64,000 bases of DNA from Narthecium ossifragum (GCA_963920575.1 OY986969.1:26203434-26267433), one strand, 5' to 3'; numbered from the stretch's first letter, positions 1 to 10,938 are shown. The notes: a model not told the origin generated them from the sequence alone. Translations and numbers: made by a program.

Positions 1-3000
1 TGGCTACCCCGGCGTTTAGGTCTCTCATTGCAAGGATATGGGGGCTGCCTCAGCATGGAACGCCAGACTACATTTTTCGCCGGCGTGTTGAGGTGGTCAG
101 CAGGGGAAGAGGTGAGTACGGAGACTCGTACAAGACTGATTGCAAATGGCCTGGCGAAGTTATATCAGCAAGAAGAGTTGTATGACATTTCGGAGGAAGA
201 ACAAATTCAGATGAAATCTATGGAGAACATGTTGGAGGCATTGTATAGGAACCAGGAAACTAGGCGTGCACAAGCCAGCAGATCTGAATGGCTACTGCAT
301 GGGGACGAGAACTCGGCAGCCTTTCATGCTATGGTGAACCCCGCGAAGCATCGCTCACCAATCAGAGTGTTGATTCGAGAGGATGGCAGGGAGGAGTCTT
401 CGTCCAGGGGAATTGGGATGGCCTTTGGAGAATATTATGAGAACCTGTGGGCTGACGCTGACTGTGAGGCCGAGATACAGTGTCCTGAGCTCCCAGTCAT
501 TTCCGAGTTGGCTCAGGCTGAGCTTGCTGAACCAGTGACATTCACGGAAGTGACAGAGGCAGTGAGGGCCTTGGCGGTGAATAAGTGTCCGGGTCCGAAT
601 GGGATGATTGCGGAATTCTTTAAAGAATACTGGGACTATGTTGGGAAGGAGGTGTTTGACGTGGTGGAGAACTTTTTTGTCCGGCTGAAGCTTCCGAGGG
701 ATTGAAATGATACCTTCATATCCCTGATCCCCAAGGTGAAACATGCGAGAAGAGTGAAGGAGTATAGGCCTATAAGTTTGTGTAATGTTCATTACAAAAT
801 CATTTCCACTATCCTCTTGCGAAGGCTGAAGAAGGTCTTGCCGGAGGTGGTGAATGCGGAGCAGTCGGCATTTGTGGAAGGGAGAAGCATCCAAGATAAT
901 ATTTCCATAGCACAGGAGTTGTTGCACTCGATCGAGATAGCCCCCCGTCAAAGACCTCTCATGGCAGCCAAGGTGGATGTTCGCTCGGCGTATGACACGG
1001 TTCGCTGGGGATTCCTGAAGCACGTGATGATGAAGATGGGCTTTCCTACTCTATGGATCCAGTGGGTGATGAAGTGTGTATCTACTCCCAGATTTTCATT
1101 CATTGTTAATGGACAGGTCTTTGGGCAGGTGCTGCCCCAGCGGGGACTCCGCCAGGGGGATCCGCTGTCACCCTTCCTCTTCATTCTGGTGCAGGTGGCG
1201 CTATCCAGGGCTCTCAATGATCCAGAGTTTGGCCTTATAGGAGTTGGCTTCGCCCAAGCCGGAGTCCGAGTGACGCATCTCCTACATGCGGATGATTGCT
1301 TCCTAGCTACGGAGGCATCTCTCGCGGAAGCTCAGAAGATCAGGTGGATCTTCAGGTGGTATGAGGCGAACTCGGGTATGGCATTGAATCCAGTCAAGTC
1401 CAGCGCCAAGATATCTCCAGTGCTTGGGAATGGAAGGAGGACCCGGATATGCAGACTACTACAGATGGCGGAGGCGACGGGGGCTTGGAAGTACCTCGGG
1501 GTCCCGATCAGCGGGAGGCGCCTCCGGGGAGAGGACTTCAGTGAGCTCCTGGATAAGGTGGCGAACAGGCTCTCTGGATGGAGTGGTTCTCGTCTCTCCC
1601 TCCCGGGGAGAATCACGCTCCTTCGCCATGTGATCCAATCGTTGCCGGTTTATATGATGACGGCGACGGATATATTGGGAGGGGTTCTAAAGAAAATAGA
1701 GAAGATGGGGAGAGCGTTTCTTTGGGATGGCCGGCGGTGCAGTCTCTCTAATGTCAGATGGGATGCAGTATGCGACGCTAAGGATCAGGGAGGAGTGGCT
1801 CTACGGAGTCTTGCACGATGGCAGGTGGCACTGAGGATGTTACGAGCCTGTAAACTTTGCCCAAGGGAGACCTCTCTTTGGAAAGAGGTGGTGCAAGCGA
1901 AGTACAGATGGAGAGGCTGCTTACCTTCGGAGAAGCCGGCAAGGGGTGTGTCCCCATCATGGAGAAGTGTGTGTGGCTCCCTCAAGCAATTGAGACTGGG
2001 GTTAAAATGGACGCCGGGACATAGAAGCAACCTAAGCGTGATGAAGGACTGGTGGATCCTTGATTTACCATTGGATCGTAAGCCGACGTTCCTGAACATG
2101 GAGGTGAATCTGGATCAGATGAAGGTGGGGAAGCTCATCGGAAGGAATGGACGATGGAGTCTACGAAAAGTTTGCAGGCTGTTTCCATTGTCCATAGCAG
2201 AGCAAATCCTTACGGAGGACCTGGCTTCAATGGGAGAGATCGACCAAGAGGTATGGGTTCACGAATCTAGAGGCCGGATATCTTCTTCCTCCGCTTACAA
2301 ATTTCTGTCAGAACATAGCAAGATTGTAGCGGCGGAGGGGAGTACGGAGTTTAGATGGGACTGCATATGGAAAGGGCCCTTTGGACCTAGAGTTCGTACG
2401 TTCCTGTGGAAGCTTCGTCATCGAAAATTGCCGACGAGGGAGGCCCTATTCAATGTAAAGGCAACAGGGGACGCGGAGTGTCCGAGATGCAAGGAACGAA
2501 GTGAGTCGTTGCTTCACCTCTTTGTGGAATGTGGAAAGTCCAGGGAGGTTTGGCACAGGGTTTTCTACAGGGATGGGGAAGTTAGGAGAACAGAGGCTTG
2601 GAGAGATTGGGAGAGGGTGCTAACAACCTCCCAGAGATCAAAAGAATGGCAATTAAGAAAAGGGAAGATTGGTTATGGGTTGTGGATATTGTGGAAGGAC
2701 CGGAACAGAGTGCTCTTCGATGGGGAGGCTGAGTCACCGGAGCAACTCTCAAAGACCATCTTGTGGCTTGCAAAGGAGTGGCAGCTGAAGAAAGGGAGGT
2801 ACAGGCAAGAGGTTCGGGTGACTAGAGAGGCGTGGAGGGATTTCTTCACCATCATATGTGATGCCTCCTTCCTACAAGGAGAGTCGGGCCTGGGCGTTGT
2901 CTGCTGGAACGCCCATGGAGGGAAAGAATGGTGGTTTTCTGCAGGGGGGAGAGCTACTGAGGCCAGGGATGCTGAGCTATATGCCATGAAGAGGGCGGTA

Positions 3001-3297
3001 GATATCGCCAGAAGCCGAGGCTGCGAGAGGGTGCTGTTGGAGTCTGATTCCAAGGACTTGGTTGAATGTGTCAATGGGAGGAAACAGTGGCCCGGTGCTC
3101 AAAGTAGCCGACTACAAGGACTTTGTTGGAGTGCAGCCCAGCTGAAGGAGATTCATGTACGGTTTGTACCAAGAGAGGAGAATGAGGAGGCGGATGGCCT
3201 TGCGAGGGCCGCGAGGGGCCGGTGGTCGGCCAAGTTTTGCGTAGGAGCCCCGGGAGCTCAAGAGAGGTCCGCTGGGGGGGATAGCCCCCAATTTTGA
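1..3297 (+). pseudogene. LINE ORF2 polyprotein (RT + zinc knuckle + RNase H), one in-frame stop
   Basis: One reading frame (frame 1) runs from the window edge to TGA at 3295-3297, broken only by TGA at 703-705. Before the stop is KCPGPNG; straight after it, still in frame, come NDTFISLIPK and EYRPISLCN, the usual start of the RT fingers. Further RT motifs are EQSAFVEGRSIQDN, DVRSAYDTV, GLRQGDPLSPFLFIL and HADD (His where Tyr/Phe is usual before ADD), then KYLGVPI. Later comes a Cys-rich knuckle (CPRCKERSESLLHLFVEC), and finally RNase H with CDAS, EAELYA-like EARDAELYA, LESDSKDLV and EADGLA. The stop probably replaces a Trp codon (TGG to TGA). Transposition by this copy would need readthrough or complementation. 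Confidence 0.92.
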
Positions 3298-3363
3298 TGT
3301 AATTTATCATTTTGTTACTTGCTTTTCACTAGCCCCCGGGCTCAACTTGTCAAAAAAAAAAAA
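1..3363 (+). mobile_element. L1-type LINE retrotransposon with RNase H domain, 5' end outside window
   Basis: Non-LTR retrotransposon in sense orientation. The ORF2 reading frame is open from base 1, so the endonuclease part lies upstream of the window. The frame carries a reverse transcriptase, a C-terminal zinc-knuckle region and an RNase H type-1 domain, and ends at 3297. A short 3' UTR follows and then an A-run at 3352-3363, which is the LINE tail. The 3' end (GCTCAACTTGTC then A-run) resembles that of the truncated LINE at 8364-9084 (GCTCAACTCATC then A-rich tail), so both probably belong to one family. A target-site duplication cannot be tested because the 5' end is missing. Plant L1 elements with RNase H are common; this copy is fairly young, having one clear disabling stop. 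Confidence 0.93.
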
Positions 3364-3606
3364 CATCTCCACATGGCCATGGATGTATCTAGTTCTTGAC
3401 CCAGGCAAAGCAATCTCATTCCTCGTGAATGGTGGGCCATTTCTCATTCTCCGTGAATGGCGGGCCATTAGCAGTACTTGCCTCGTTCGGTTGGTTTATA
3501 CTGGAAAGAAAAAAAAGAACATGCCCTCTTGTATATTAGCATTTTGGATACTAAATTTATTTCATTTTATTTGTTATAATTTAAAGCTATCTTGTGTTTT
3601 CGTTAC
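3364..3606. other. Short spacer between LINE tail and solo LTR
   Basis: AT-rich sequence without a credible gene. It contains a small local repeat of GTGAATGGnGGGCCATT near 3427-3470. Its last five bases (3602-3606, GTTAC) are the left target-site duplication of the solo LTR that follows. Confidence 0.6.
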
Positions 3607-3781
3607 TGTTAGAGAGGAAATCTAACCGTTGACCGGTCAAATAGTCAAGGTCAAATCCTATTCTACATTTAAGTATCAGATGATTGCAGTTAAGTTCTAC
3701 TCCTTCGAATAATCGAACCAGAGATGTCAAGTAATATGAAAATCTAGATTAAACGTAATTTAATAATCTAATTAAAACTAG

Positions 3782-4119
3782 ACTAAATTTTCAATTAGTA
3801 CCATGTACTTTGGATCATATTTTTATTTGATCCTTATACTTCAAAAAGTTGCAATACAGACCCTCAAATTTAAGAATCTCTCTTATGTGGTCCGCCATGT
3901 CAGCTTCCGTCGAACGCCGTCAACCAGCTAACGGCAAACTAGCACGCGTGGCCCATTTTTATCCACGTGGCCATTTTTAAATATATTTTATTAATTTACT
4001 GGCCTTGTCAGCGTCTCTTCTCCCTCTTCTCTCTCTCTCCTCCCTTTCTCTCTTCCGACCAGCTCACCGTCGATGCCCAGCCCCGACGGCGCCGTCGATG
4101 CCCAGATCACGTCCTCAAC
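3782..4119 (+). repeat. Left terminal inverted repeat of Pack-MULE
   Basis: About 338 bp. Its reverse complement matches 4995-5369 almost base for base, with scattered substitutions and indels confined to the CGC/GTC triplet and GA/CT simple-repeat tracts. Confidence 0.92.
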
Positions 4120-4280
4120 TGCGCCCCCACCTTCTCTAGCTTCTCTGGCAACGGCAACAACTTCTCCAGCTTCATCACCAGCTCCACTGAAGCCCCAGGC
4201 GCTACTCTTCTCTCTTCTCCCAAAATAAGAAAGGGTTTTTAGAGAGAGAGACCTAGAGAGGGAAAGCTAGAGAGGGAGGG

Positions 4281-5159
4281 ATGGACGGGGAGAGGGAGCC
4301 GTCGACGCCGCTTTGGGCCCGGAGTACCCCAAGGAGAGCGGCTGCTAGTAACCCCGGCGGCGGATTCCGGCCATTGGTATTGGTGGTCCTTTTGGGTTCC
4401 CTCTTTGTGCTGTTGTTCTTGTCCTCATTCTTGTCGTCGTCCACCCGGAGAGTCCGGAAGAGCCTGGTTCGGAACGGCTGGGATGCGCTCAACTTGGTTT
4501 TAGTTCTATTCACCATCTTGTGTGGCGTCTTTGGCCGCAACAACGCCGCGGAGCAACCGGTGGCCAAGCAGCCGCCCCGGGTGGACTCCGGGGCGTGGTT
4601 GGGTCAGTCGAGCCGGGAGCTGGAGCGGGCTCCAGTGGTAGATCGGGTGATGGATGAGGAGGAGAGGATGGAGGGGTTGCGGCGGATGAGGAGCAGCAGC
4701 TCGTACCTGGATTTGAGAATGTGGGAGCCGCCGCCGTGGGGCGGGGCCCCGGAGGCGTGGCGGTTCGCAGACGACATCCAACTCTATAGGAGAAGCTGGA
4801 GATTGGAGCAACGGGGAGCGTGGGAGGAGATGGCTCCTAGTTCTAACCCGGTCACTCGGGATCAGGAAGAGAGCGCTCGTAACCCTAGCCCCACTCGAGA
4901 TCAGGAGGAGGAGATCAAGACGATTCCGGTGGAGACCTTCGAGCGCTTGTTCCGGTTCAGCCCGGAGCACCGGCTCAAGAGCCGCATCGCCGCTGTTGAG
5001 GACGTGATCTGGGCATCGACGGCGCCGTCGCCGTCGCCGTCGGGGCTGGGCATCGACGGTGAGCTGGTCGGAAGAGAGAAAGGGAGAAGTGAGAGAGAGA
5101 AGAGGGAGAAGAGAGAGAGAGAAGAGGGAGAAGAGATGCTGACAAGGCAAGTACATTAA
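4281..5159 (+). CDS. Captured membrane-protein gene fragment fused to TIR sequence (Pack-MULE ORF)
   Basis: An open frame of 292 codons inside the Pack-MULE. Residues ~29-53 and ~70-85 form two hydrophobic segments (PLVLVVLLGSLFVLLFLSSF and ALNLVLVLFTILCGVFGRNN), followed by an acidic/Arg-rich soluble part with MRMRSSSS-like and ETFERLFRF motifs. This layout resembles the plant hydroxyproline-rich/DUF761-type small membrane proteins, which have an N-terminal membrane region and a WDALNLVLVLF-like segment; that family call is from memory and is tentative. The C-terminal part from about residue 239 comes from the TIR and is a low-complexity Arg/Glu tail, so the ORF is a chimera. A GA-rich 5' UTR-like stretch precedes the ATG. 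The frame is intact, but expression is unknown. Confidence 0.55.
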   Translation: MDGEREPSTPLWARSTPRRAAASNPGGGFRPLVLVVLLGSLFVLLFLSSFLSSSTRRVRKSLVRNGWDALNLVLVLFTILCGVFGRNNAAEQPVAKQPPRVDSGAWLGQSSRELERAPVVDRVMDEEERMEGLRRMRSSSSYLDLRMWEPPPWGGAPEAWRFADDIQLYRRSWRLEQRGAWEEMAPSSNPVTRDQEESARNPSPTRDQEEEIKTIPVETFERLFRFSPEHRLKSRIAAVEDVIWASTAPSPSPSGLGIDGELVGREKGRSEREKREKREREEGEEMLTRQVH

Positions 5160-5369
5160 TAAAATATATTTAAAAATGGCTACGTGGATAAAAATGGGCC
5201 ACGCGTGCTAGTTTGTCGTTAGCTGGTTGACGGCGTTCGACGGAAGCTGACGTGGCGGACCACATAAGAGAGATTTTTAAATTTGAGGGTCTGTATTGCA
5301 ACTTTTTGAAATATAAGGATCAAATAAAAATATGATCCAAAGTACATGGTACTAATTGAAAATTTAGCC
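4995..5369 (-). repeat. Right terminal inverted repeat of Pack-MULE
   Basis: About 375 bp, the inverted partner of 3782-4119. Its inner edge overlaps the 3' part of the captured reading frame, so the last ~55 codons of that frame are TIR-derived. Confidence 0.92.
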
Positions 5370-5378
5370 TTAAAACTA

Positions 5379-6409
5379 AATATCAGGATTAACTTAAAAT
5401 AATCTAAATTAACCTAATGAAAGCCTTAAATTATCTAGGATTACGGAATTAATTAAATAAAGGATAAAGATCAATCTAAATTACTAAATCCAGAAAAACA
5501 CATCTAAATCTACTCATTAATTTAATTTAATCTAAGAAATAAAACTCCTAATATTAAATTATTCTAAGGAAAAAGCAGTAAAGAAAACTTTAAGTAAAGA
5601 AACTATTCAAACCTAGATTATCCATCTAAAACAGTAATCTAACTACTTAAAGCATAAAAGACTAACTAAGAATTGAAGAAACGATGCCATTGTATTAAAG
5701 AAATAATCAACTTACAGGAACGGAAAACATCTTAAAGGACATAATGAAAACCAAGCGCACATGCTCTGTTGAAGTTTTGAGAGAAAGGTTGCATGAAAGA
5801 AGAATAAGACTATTTATACTAGGGCAGTTCAACTGCTTGGTCCTGCACGTTCTCTATCGTTTCCCATCTTTCACTCTGGATGAGCCGCATGTCCCATGTT
5901 CTCCGACATTTCCTCGTTTCTTCACTCTTTGCTTTGGCCGATAACGATTGAGTCTAGGCAATAAGCTTCTGGCCGATGACGGTTGCATTGAGGTGGTGAA
6001 TTTGTATTCATAACATCATCTCCTTTGACTAGTGTTTTTCTTATTTCACTTCTTCATCGTCTAAAGCTAACATTTTTGTCATCTTTGAACTAAGTCTTTG
6101 GTCAATAAGCTATTATCATCTTTGGCCGATGAACTTTGTGTAAGGAAGATGATCGTTCTGGATCAGTAATATCATCGTTCTTAAATCAATATTGCTCTTG
6201 ACAGATGTTCTCTCTTTGTGAAAATGATGATCATTCTTGATCAAAGATTTTATCTTTTTGGGCGATGAACTTATCTCTGAGCGATATCGTTCATCGGGCG
6301 ATGAACTTATAGTGAGCGATATCGTCCAATTTGATTTGAAAGTTTATCGATCATATTTATTATGCTGGTATATTAATCATTGATTGGTTAGCCATTATAT
6401 TGGCTAACA
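5379..6409 (-). repeat. 5' (promoter) part of solo LTR copy A
   Basis: The segment of copy A to the right of the Pack-MULE. It holds the TATA-like sequence at 5811-5818 (minus strand). On the minus strand, short imperfect repeats built on TTCATCGCCC and GAACGATATCGCTC lie upstream of that TATA (6140-6340). Confidence 0.6.
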
Positions 6410-6414
6410 GTTAC

Positions 6415-8348
6415 AAATCCGTGATCCTGACTTCTAACTAAGGAGTCATATAGAAACAAAATAAATGTTTTGTAACGAAAATAAAAAATTGATTCTAAGT
6501 AAATTATATTAAATTTATAACTATACAGATACTTTTCTTATGCATTCAGGTTGTATATATAACGTACACCGGATGCCAAGAGATTGTGGAACCACCATCT
6601 CCTTACACATTAGTGGTTAATTTATACAAGTATAGTTGGACTGGACTGGACCTCGCCATGCGCCCCAATAAGGGCCCAAAAAACACCCCGAAAGCATCTG
6701 AGCGGGGCCTGGCCAGATGTCGACCACTTATGCCTTATTTAATAGCATCATTATCGAGCGTACGGAGATAGTTTTCACATAAACTTTCCAAGGGCTTTGA
6801 GGAGCTTTGAGGACAAACATATAAAGCTATGTGGCCTCCCTCTATAATGCTTTCATCGACACAAGAAACCATAAGATATGGTCTCTATAATGCGTTCATT
6901 GACATCATAAACTATAACATAATCGTATCCTCCAACAAAGTCACCAATCATTACAACTCAAAGGTTTAATTAGTGGTCATTGCCATCTCATGTCCAGTTT
7001 TTCCAACTCGACATGTAAAAAGAAAAGTTAGAATATTTGGCCTCAACTTTTGCATGGTTTTTTAGACTGGTAAAATTAATGTTTACCTGACTTTATCAGC
7101 CCAACCCCGACCACTACAATCTGGATTAACCCAAACATGCTAACTAATGATGCCACAAAAATGGTAACTCCACCTAATACTAGAGGCTCATTATCTAGAA
7201 CTATAACCAAAATGATTAGGACCAAAATCAATTTAAATTCTGAAAAAAATACATTGGAAATCTCAGTTGGGATTTCCAAAATGTGTACAATTTCAGTGTG
7301 CCCACATCAAACTACATCCCCAACCTGTTTGGTTGCCATCACCATCCGAATAGTTTCATTGAAAGAGTCCTATTTCTTGTGGGATAACAGTCCAGATGGG
7401 CCGCCAGCCCACGAACAAACGCAAGATATAGGCCCGTTAATGTCTCAAATAGACTCCCTTTGTTATGGTTAACGGCTTAACGCCGACATAGTATGGTGGC
7501 CATCGGAAGTCCCGCAGGATCAAAACGGACGGTGGGGGATGCAATCCCATCGCCATCAGCACAAAGTTGGAGATTTGCGCCCCATTAAAGACCAAAAGAG
7601 AGGTTAAAGAGCAAAGAGCAATGATGAAACCTAGCTGGCGGTCAATGGGTCAAACGGGAAACATCCAACCCCATCAATCGGCGGTTTTGTCGGTTTTCCA
7701 CGTGGAGTTCTCTCAATGGGTGATTTGGGGGATCGTTGGTTTTTAAGTCGGGGGAAAGCAACGAGGCTGCTCACGTGCCTCACAAAGTTCGTTAGACAAT
7801 GGGGCCAACAGAATCTAATAAGGAACCACTTTTCCGTCGTACTCTCCTTATAACTATAATTAAGGAGTTGGCGGCCATAAAACCGGCAATCCAGGAAGCC
7901 ATTTTGCCTGCAGTATTATTCTTAATCTTATGAATGTGGACGGACTCCTGGCGCATAAAGTTTTGTCTATGCTTTGCTCCATGATGTTTGGTGGTTTTTG
8001 GGGGTCCCTATATATCCCTATGTAATTTCCGTATTCAGTGTATCCCTGGGAAAGTAAATTCTAGGGCTGGTTTTGTTGCTAACCAAGCTCTCGTTTGATC
8101 GCTTTTGCGGTCTCGGGTCTTCATGGCGATGAGACTCTAGATTGAAACATCCACCTGTACACGCAGACCATCCCAAAGACTCCCTTGGATTCCGCCCATC
8201 ACCGGCCCTTCTATCATACACAAACAAATATTCCCTTACTAATTAACCAGCAGATTCGTCTACTAATACTCCATGCCTGATCCGATTCTCATCATAAATA
8301 AACATGCATCGTGACTTCCATAAGCACCACCATGCATACGCTGCTGGG
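6415..8348. other. Intergenic DNA, no gene recognised
   Basis: No exon with plant-protein similarity could be recognised. A short duplicated phrase (TATAATGC(T/G)TTCAT(C/T)GACA) occurs at about 6842 and 6886. A 67-codon minus-strand frame at 7076-7279 is hydrophobic and lacks any identifiable family. The region is probably old transposon remnant. Confidence 0.5.
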
Positions 8349-8363
8349 GACTTCGCTCGCTAG

Positions 8364-9084
8364 TTTTTATTTTTTTTGATGAGTTGAGCTTGAAAGCTAA
8401 GGATTATTTACAAGTTCAGGGGAGGGAATCTAACTCCTCTGCTTGCCAGGCAAAACCGGTGTCTGCAGCCCGACACCATCTGGCGACCCTATCAGCCCTT
8501 ACATTGTCATTTCTACTAATATGTAACATACAAATAGACTCAAACCCCATGAATAAATTCAAGACCAACCTCACCAGTTTTTCCTCCTCTCTAGGCCAGA
8601 CCTTCTGGCCTCTCAAGACCCCCACAACCTCTTTGCCATCTGTCTCAATGATGATACGTTTTTCCCCCCTCTCCTTGGCCCATTCCAGAGCTCGACGCAC
8701 ACCCTCCATCTCAGCCTCGAAAACAGTGCTAGCCATAATCCTCATGCCATGTATCCACATAAGCTCATCCCCTTTCTCAAGTGCCACCACTCCAACTACC
8801 GTCCGGTCACCATTCAACTCCCGTGATGCATCCACCTACAGGATCGTGACGCCCAGTCGATCCTCCTTGCTTCGTCCTTCGCTGCCCCTATGACCCACAC
8901 GAAAGAACTCCTCCGCCATCCTCTTCGTTCTCCTCGCAACCACCTCCACCGCCTCCCCCCATTCTCAAACACCCGACTGTTCCGGTCCTTTCAAATAAGC
9001 CACACCACGTAGCCGAGAAGGCCTTGCCGTCGCTGGGTGCCTTCCTGACTGGACGAGCGCCCGAGGACTTGTAACAAAACATCA
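8364..9084 (-). mobile_element. 5'-truncated LINE with perfect 15-bp target-site duplication
   Basis: A 721-bp LINE 3' end in reverse orientation. The exact direct repeat GACTTCGCTCGCTAG flanks it at 8349-8363 and 9085-9099. The minus-strand 3' end carries an A-rich tail (T-run on the plus strand at 8364-8378). It contains the RNase H domain described separately and part of the preceding region. The 5' truncation and target duplication of this size are the signature of target-primed reverse transcription. The perfect duplication suggests a young insertion. Confidence 0.94.
8416..8835 (-). pseudogene. LINE RNase H type-1 domain fragment
   Basis: 139 codons of the C-terminal RNase H domain of a plant LINE. 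DAS at the start, the acidic EAEMEGVRRAL helix, IIETDGKEVV and the late DN.RAD.VAR motif match the catalytic D-E-D-D order of this family. The final motif has ADRVARW where ADxLAR is usual. The upstream minus-strand sequence (to ~9080) continues the ORF2 C-terminal region (ATWCGLFERTGTV) but is broken by frame changes and stops. Confidence 0.85.
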
Positions 9085-9099
9085 GACTTCGCTCGCTAG

Positions 9100-10800
9100 C
9101 TACACCATAGCATCCTTTGTATTTCGTCCCAGCAGCTCTATGGGTTAATATACCGAATTAAGGAGGTCATAGAGAATCCAAATTAGTCATAATTTCAGCT
9201 CAGTTCAAATTGCTAGTTTATTCGAATTACTTATAAACAAAAATAGAAGCCAAAAATTAAAGGTGTGACCGATTTGGTACAAGAATTATGTTGGAGCCAT
9301 TTATAACATGGAAAATCGAGCGCGACATACATCGTCCCGGACACGGACACAGACACGGACACATGATGGATAATTTGTTATATGCATTGCAAGTAAGTAG
9401 ACGGGATACACTTTCCACGTTGTAAACAGCGATCGAGTCTGGTATGATAATATACTTTACGGATCTGGGGCTATACTAACCGAGACGACCATGATTAATC
9501 TTATCAATAGATATCCATTGAAATGGTCCACAATAGACACCTTAATTTGAAAACCTGTTTCGAGTCTAAAGGGGTCATGAATCACTGTACCGGGTTGGCA
9601 CTCGACAGTTGTTATTCCTAGGAATTAACAATATGGAAGGACGCAACCAAACCATATATGCCAAACAACTATCTCTTGTGGATTTATTAAATTCTAGGAA
9701 TTAACAATATGCAAGGACGCAACCAAGCCATATATCTCAAGCAACTATCTCTTGTAGATTTATTAAAACAGTTTTAGTGGGAGTTCAAAACTCTTGACCT
9801 ATTTGGCATGACCTTTATGTTGAGATTCGTAGCCATAATTCTATGCCTAAGTTGCTACCATCAAGGCTAGAGACCTTGTCAAGGCATTGTAACCGTGTAC
9901 TCGCTTATTACTATTATAGCATATATATATACTAGTAAATCCCCCTACCACATGGTAGGGTAATTACCCTCCCTCCCCATCTCCCCTACTAACTCTCCAC
10001 TAACCCCCCAAACTCCCCCCACTAACTTTCCACCTCTCTCACTAACTCCCCTCCACCTAGGCTTCACCTAGGATAATCCCTGTCACATAGGACGTCATTA
10101 GGACAAACCAAAAGTTTCACTTCTTAACCATCCTCCCATATAAAAATGATATATATATATATATCATCGGAGTAGTTGAGTTTTTTATCATGACAACATG
10201 GACGTTGCGGGGACAATCTATACTCAAGATCCATAGTATAATTTTGTTACGAAACTTTTGCATGTAAATTTGGTATTGTGTTCCAAGTCACGGTTTGAGT
10301 AGCACTCCAGTGGGGATTTGTCACGCTCAATTCTTATAAAAGGAAAACAAATTATATAGAGTTTTATTAAATTAATCATTAATTTCTAGAACTCTAATTC
10401 GTGAATTTTGTCACTAGATGCGGATATTATTTTTCTCAATTTCTAAAAAGTGTACCGGAATTTGGTTCTATTATTTTCACCATAAAGTGGTCCAACTCCA
10501 TTACAGTCACCGCCCCGCTGGCCTCGAATTTCCACCAAACTACAGTCTTCCAGAAGTCCGAAAAATCCTTTAAAAAGTCGGCTGAATGATCCCGTGGAGC
10601 AATTTTATAAACCCATGCACACCACGTGGCTACTCTGGAACCAAACAAATCATCACCTTAGAGCCCGCCAGGAGTTCGCACACTTTACATTCCAGTGTTC
10701 CTTCGGCGCACCAGACTGAGCAGGGGGAGATCCCTCTTCCCACGGGATCGGAGGCGGGTCAGAGCGCGCTTACGATCACGGAACGGTGACCTTAATGCAA
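9100..10800. other. Intergenic DNA with local repeats
   Basis: No gene recognised. The stretch contains the tandem duplication listed at 9616-9767, AT runs at 9921-9932 and 10149-10163, and a C-rich tract (9942-10072) built on CTAACTC(C/T)CC phrases. The right part probably contains the upstream promoter of the PRAF-type gene. Confidence 0.5.
9616..9767 (+). repeat. Two-copy tandem duplication, ~76-bp unit
   Basis: Two near-identical copies follow each other: TTCCTAGGAATTAACAATAT at about 9616 and TTCTAGGAATTAACAATAT at about 9691, both continuing through GGACGCAACCAA and AACTATCTCTTGT(G/A)GATT. A handful of substitutions separate them. Confidence 0.85.
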
Positions 10801-10916
10801 GAATTTATTACTGGTCAGGCGAATAATTCCTGTTCTTTTCCTCCGGTTTGACTCTCTAGTTTTATTTTTTTACTGCCGCAAGCGCCGTCTTAAATCCGCT
10901 TGGCTATTTCTCCCTC

Positions 10917-10938
10917 CTCTCTCTCTCTCTCTCTCTCG
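10917..10938 (+). repeat. CT microsatellite in probable PRAF 5' leader
   Basis: A run of CT dinucleotides about 320 bp upstream of the chosen start codon, probably in the 5' UTR or core promoter (Y-patch type sequence is common in plant promoters). Confidence 0.7.

Larger units (their letters stand above)
3782..5369. mobile_element. Pack-MULE (Mutator-like, long terminal inverted repeats) with captured gene fragment
   Basis: Non-autonomous Mutator-type element. Left TIR is about 3782-4119 and right TIR about 4995-5369; they are near-identical inverted copies, the right one longer through extra GCC/GTC triplets and GA repeats. The ends read G(A/G)CTAAATTTTC inward. A perfect 9-bp duplication TTAAAACTA flanks the element (3773-3781 and 5370-5378), the length typical of Mutator insertions. 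No transposase is present. The 4120-4994 interior holds host-derived coding sequence. It sits inside solo LTR copy A, so it inserted after that LTR. Confidence 0.93.
3607..6409 (-). mobile_element. Solo LTR (copy A), interrupted by a Pack-MULE
   Basis: The element begins TGTTAGAG at 3607 and ends GGCTAACA at 6409, and it is flanked by the perfect 5-bp duplication GTTAC (3602-3606 and 6410-6414). Removing the nested Mutator element (1588 bp) and its 9-bp duplication leaves about 1206 bp, matching the two other solo LTRs here (1161 and 1199 bp). Read on the minus strand it shares blocks with those copies: TCGAAGGAGTAGAACT, a GACCTTGA...GTCAACGGT stretch, and TCTAACA at the 3' end. It also has a TATAAATA box (complement of 5811-5818). 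There is no primer-binding site, internal region or second LTR, so it is the product of LTR-LTR recombination. LTRs of this kind belong to Ty1/copia or Ty3/gypsy elements; which of the two is not determined. Confidence 0.85.

Noticed and set aside
7076..7279. Small hydrophobic minus-strand frame, possible membrane peptide
   Set aside because: No recognisable family, no transcript-like context, and AT-rich sequence produces hydrophobic frames by chance.
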